From Zychaea mexicana (lineage: Eukaryota; Mucoromycota; Mucoromycetes; Mucorales; Lichtheimiaceae): a stretch of DNA of 64,000 nt. This document shows positions 60,381 to 64,000 of this stretch, piece by piece. Every line of letters starts with the position of its first letter. Positions within the stretch are counted from its first letter, which is position 1. The translations under genes and the position numbers were made by a program. The stretch spans positions 62,001 to 126,000 of the forward strand of contig NW_026516743.1 in assembly GCF_025766255.1 (NCBI RefSeq), given 5' to 3'. The notes beneath the pieces were generated by a model that searched no databases, was not told the origin of the DNA, and saw only the letters and a program-made list of their open reading frames with translations.

Positions 60381-61705
60381 ATGAGTGCTCGCAATTTCCT
60401 CACAACTGGTAAAAAGATCGTTGCCATTGGTCGCAACTTCAGGTACTGTAATAAACCCTACGACGCGTTGGCATGTCCAGCCGTGGCTTGCTCGAGTTGT
60501 TTTGGCTGACAGTTCTTTTTTTTACCCGCTTGTATGCGAATACAGTGAACACGCCAAGGAGCTCGGTAACGCTGTTCCCAAGGCACCGTTTTTCTTCCTC
60601 AAGCCAACTTCGTCGTACGTTGCCAATGGTGGAACTGTAGAAATTCCTACAGGCTGTGAGGTGCATCACGAAGGTAAATGACAACTTGGACAAAGTATAG
60701 CTTGAACATAGAGCGGGTCTTATTATGTCAGCACTAAACTGGTTTTTATCTATAGTCGAACTTGCTGTCGTTATCGGAAAGGACGGCCGTGACTACAAAG
60801 CTGCCGAGGCAATGGATTATGTTGCTGGTAGTTACAATATCAATAAGGATACCGCTTTGTCATTCTGCAGATCTCTAACAATCATATACACTATATCCGT
60901 AGGTTATGCATTGGCCATTGATATGACCGCAAGAAACTTGCAGGTAATGGATCGAATAATTGGTCGTACGAGCCCCAACTTGATCCAGCCCTCATGATGC
61001 TAACTGAGAAACTTTCACACACACATATACACACGGCCATAGACTGAGGCTAAGAACAAGGGTCTTCCATGGAGTGCTTCGAAAGGCTTTGATACGTTCA
61101 CTCCCATCAGGTAATAGACCAGTAGCTAGTAGTAAGAAGGGTCCGCAGGTATTACTATCATTTCAGACCTTACCATTCTCCTCTTACTGATGATGTTACC
61201 TGTTTAGCGATTTTATTCCCAAGGAACGGATCGCTGATACTTCTAACGTTGACCTGTGGCTCAAGGTAACAAATTGATTTGCAAAGTATGGCACGACAAA
61301 CAAGTACTGTAAACGGTATTTCTCACCTCTCCATTGGGTCGAACCTTAATACAGGTCAACGATGCATTCCGCCAAAATGGAAACACAAAAGATATGATCT
61401 TTGGGTAAGTACGCTCCCTCCTCTCATCGACACAACTGTTCCTCTATCTCCTTCTCTCCTTTGAGTTTACTGATAAGGTTGTATCTCTATCTTTGCTGAA
61501 CAGAATCCCAATGCTGCTTTCTTACGTTTCCTCTATTATGAAACTTGAAGTGGGTGACGTGATCTTGACTGGCACACCCAAGGGCGTTGGCCCCATCCAG
61601 GCCGGCGATGTGATTCAAGCGGGCCTCAAGGTTGGCGGCTCTTCGGATGACTTGCTTACTGTCAAGTACAACGTAGCAAACCGAAACGGTCTTTTCCAAG
61701 CCTAA
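60381..61705 (+). CDS. Acylpyruvate hydrolase / oxaloacetate decarboxylase, FAHD1 type
   Basis: A fumarylacetoacetate-hydrolase-fold enzyme. FAHD1 relatives hydrolyse acylpyruvates and decarboxylate oxaloacetate, often in mitochondria. Eight exons on the plus strand (60381-60442, 60546-60673, 60756-60827, 60903-60943, 61043-61110, 61208-61265, 61355-61404, 61504-61705) join to 226 residues, the usual size. Seen: KIVAIGRNF, FFFLKPTSSY, the metal-site context VHHEVELAVVIGKDGRD, GYALAIDMTARNLQ, KGFDTFTPISDFIPKE, and the C-terminal EVGDVILTGTPKGVGP. The Glu residues and the Asp of the metal centre appear to be present. No clear mitochondrial presequence was seen. The family is secure; the exact substrate is inferred. 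Confidence 0.93.
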
Positions 61706-61909
61706 AGAGGCCATGTAGCTTAGCCTACTTTTCTAGTTCAACTCGTCATTTGTTGTAATGCAGTTTGTGTAGTACAGCAGTACGCATCCTTGTTTTTGTG
61801 TATAAAAGTAAAAAAAAAATGTACGCTCCGAGCCTTTCTTGCTGAGAAATTCTCTTTTTTTCTTTTATCTTATTTTCTCTACTTTTAACGCAAAGGATCC
61901 CATTTCAAC

Positions 61910-63016
61910 ATGGCTGTAAGTAGTCTGTATATAACTTTAACCAGTATTTTGTCTGTAAAGGCTACTAGGCGCCGGTACTAACAAGCGGCAGGAGCAGCCT
62001 AAGTTATCCCCCCTGCACACGCGTATGTTCAAGGCAAAAGCCGCCAGCAAGCTGAGGTATGCTGCTAACAGAATATTATGCCGCACAGCGTGTCACTCCT
62101 TCCAGCGACGTGTTTATTGTTACTGCAACTGAGCTAATGGACTTTTTATGTTTTCAGCTTTGAAGACATTGGCAAAAGGATTGGACGCGATGAGGTTTAT
62201 GTTGCCTCCATCTTTTATGGCCAGGTACATTCCTATGAACTGACGTGCAATTCTTTGTCACGACTCTTTTGGCGTCAATTGTACGCTCTTGCTCAAGCTA
62301 TTCTGTACCTAATTTTATTGTTTTTGTACTAGGCCAAAGCGAGCGCAGGAGAATTGCAAAAATTATCAGCAGTGCTTAATCTTCCAGAAGCCCATCTCAA
62401 AGAAGAATTAGGAGACCATTTCTATCCGGATAGAGGAGGGTAAGAGTAATGCTATCGGTCATACATGGAGGCGGCACAAGTGCGTGTGTATTCGTGGGAG
62501 AAGGAAAATGGCCTAGAATCTTATTTTAGATCGCATTGTTCTCTACTATTAGCCTCATGTCCGTTCCACCTACGGATCCGGTGCTCTATCGACTCTATGA
62601 AATCTTACAAGTATATGGCTATCCGTTGAAGGCTATCATCCATGAAAAGGTAAAGTGGAGAGGGGACATATTAATAGGCTTAGGATTAAAGCCTTCCGTG
62701 CGTTGTTATCAACTAAATCTTCTGTTTCTATCATGCAGTTCGGAGATGGTAAGTTTTTCTACAGAAGCAAGCACCAGAGGATCTGGGATAACGTCTGAAT
62801 GAGAAATATGGTTTTTGCATAGGTATCATGTCTGCCATTGATTTCACGGCAAAGGTGGAAAAGGTTGGTTGTAAATACAGAGATATTGTCACGATTATGG
62901 AAACGGACATTGGATTAACCATTGGTCATGTTGAAATCTTATAGGAGGAGAACCCGAAGGGTGATCGGGTCAAGATTACGTTGGATGGAAAGTTCTTGCC
63001 ATACAATAAGTGGTAG
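61910..63016 (+). CDS. CYN1: Cyanate hydratase (cyanase)
   Basis: Converts cyanate and bicarbonate to ammonia and carbon dioxide, detoxifying cyanate. Eight exons on the plus strand (61910-61915, 61992-62056, 62158-62224, 62333-62439, 62553-62649, 62739-62748, 62823-62863, 62945-63016) join to 154 residues (E. coli enzyme 156). The DNA-binding-like N-domain ([20 protein letters not shown]) and the catalytic C-domain are both complete. The catalytic triad lines up as Arg95, Glu98 ([11 protein letters not shown]) and Ser121 (GIMSAIDF), one less than the bacterial numbers. Exon 1 encodes only Met-Ala, and exon 6 is 10 bases. The exon 2 acceptor has in-frame alternatives (start at 61992 preferred, or 6 bases later). 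Fungal genes are usually named CYN1 or cynS. Confidence 0.94.
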
Positions 63017-63529
63017 TTTCCTCTTTAATCTGCTTACTGCTACTTGGTTATTGCTTCGCTTAATGACACATATAATTGTCTCTCTCTTTTCTCTCTTGCA
63101 TAATAAACCGATCATAATCTTAATCATCTTGGTTGCAATTACTCGTTGTTTGTTTGCTGGATATGTTGGTATGTACACCACATACAAAGTTGAAAGTGGT
63201 TTTGGTAGAGCGCCAAGTGTTCATCCAACTATCTTTGATTACCATGTCGTCGCCATATTTGACATGTCTGTAAGAGCAGATGCCTCCTCAATGACTCTAT
63301 TGCTCGTCACGACGTCAAATAAGTGATGATTATCAGACTTTAAACTGTGCTTTCTCATTCTCTCCTTCATTATTATCCTCCTTTCTTCTCCATCTTCTCC
63401 TTCTGATTTCTGATTTCACAAACTTAAGATGAATTTAAACGGTAAGTCGCCCGTGCCCGCGAGTTTCTTTGCCATTTTTTTTAGTGTCATGGGTGAAAAA
63501 CCATGCGAATATAGGTCGCATTATGGGAC
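63017..63529. other. Spacer after cyanase
   Basis: About 500 bases with pyrimidine-rich stretches at 63340-63420. An ATG at 63429 followed by a GTAAGT donor (MNLNG) could be the first exon of a gene or part of the adjacent repeat. Unresolved. Confidence 0.35.
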
Positions 63530-63840
63530 TGACAACAACGGAGACCTCGACAGAAATACGGCGCGGTTTGATTGTGCAGCACGAACCACAATTATAAACT
63601 TGGCTTAACTCAAATCGACCGTTCTCTACATGTGTATGAACATGCATCTTCCTTTTAGTATATATAGTTGGAAGAAAGCATACTTTCTACTTTAAGTTGA
63701 TGAGTGTCACCAACATCTTCATAATGGATGTGAGTACTTGATGATGATCACTGCTGTTTTCCGATCATGCGATTAGATATCGCGAATGAGAACTTAAGCT
63801 CCAGCAACTTGTGTTGCGATACATCAGACACTGACTGCCT
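63530..63840 (+). mobile_element. Decayed repeat, copy B
   Basis: Related to copy A at 33960-34310 in the same orientation, with shared blocks separated by indels (TCAAATC..CGTTCTCT..ATGAACA..GCATCTTCCTTTT, then CTCCAGCAAC and TTGCGATACAT). A short frame at its start reads TEIRRGLIV, resembling helix-turn-helix starts of Tc1-type transposases, then hits a stop. Termini were not found; the element may extend past the window edge. Confidence 0.5.
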
Positions 63841-64000
63841 GGTACCGGAGTGCGACCGGCCCAGCCATACATTATACAATTTCTCAATTTGATGATCTCG
63901 TCGACATCCTCCTCCTTAGGGTGTCCTTTACTGGTACCATCTGGTCTATCCACGGCAATTAAAGCTCTCGATACCATCGTACATGACTAATAACATCATT

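Noticed and set aside
1..64000. CRISPR array, bacterial-style operon, phage or defence island
   Set aside because: No regularly spaced repeats and no such genes; spliceosomal introns throughout show a eukaryotic nuclear region.

Overview
This window looks like nuclear chromosomal DNA from a fungus, most probably an early-diverging filamentous one such as a Mucoromycota species. That placement is my inference. It rests on intron-dense but compact genes (up to 13 exons, introns mostly 45-125 nt with GT..AG ends and CTAAC-like branch sites), a fungal gene repertoire (ERG6, CDC10 septin, VPS1, PIS1, KCS1), polyglutamine and polyhistidine tracts, and AT-rich spacers full of TA-flanked repeats. Nothing bacterial, viral or organellar was seen.

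Layout. 1-2,034: SAC1 lipid phosphatase, minus strand, 3' end outside the window. 3,402-4,304: an orphan basic/acidic protein. 4.3-8.2 kb: gene-poor, with a 540-bp inverted-repeat element. 8,254-9,879: PGK1 (minus). 10,494-12,492: an uncharacterised Gln/Ser/Pro-rich protein (minus). 14,029-16,197: a type II membrane, glycosyltransferase-like protein (minus). 16.5-20.4 kb: an unresolved region with coding-like pieces, several broken. 20,470-21,824: PIS1 (plus). 21.8-25.5 kb: mostly empty, with a 216-bp MITE. 25,558-31,493: a PX-PH-RhoGAP protein (BEM3-like), then KCS1. 31,747-32,604: eIF3k (minus). 32.6-36.0 kb: sparse, with a decayed repeat and one tRNA-Val(CAC). 36,061-37,631: SEL1-repeat protein. 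40,517-42,038: ERG6. 43,781-44,717: an Hch1/Aha1-N Hsp90 activator. 44,905-47,921: GRC3/NOL9 RNA kinase (minus). 48,597-50,429: CDC10 septin (minus), divergent from VPS1 dynamin at 51,497-54,676. 54,966-56,576: SLC35F-type transporter (minus). 57,099-58,525: a short STI1 (minus). 59,261-59,768: SSS1/Sec61-gamma (minus), divergent from a FAHD1-type hydrolase at 60,381-61,705. 61,910-63,016: cyanase (plus). The right end carries a second copy of the decayed repeat.

Function. These are mostly housekeeping genes rather than a pathway cluster. Three enzymes concern inositol lipids or inositol phosphates (SAC1, PIS1, KCS1), and a PX/PH RhoGAP may read such lipids. Two Hsp90 co-chaperones (Hch1/Aha1-like and STI1) lie 12 kb apart, and both lack domains found in their best-known relatives. 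I found no defence system, biosynthetic cluster or other dedicated novel system.

Exon models were built by hand from splice signals, reading-frame continuity and remembered family conservation. Every complete multi-exon model given at confidence 0.5 or above closes in frame. The most unusual structural points are a 6-nt internal micro-exon, three GC-AG introns, and two TA-flanked inverted-repeat elements.
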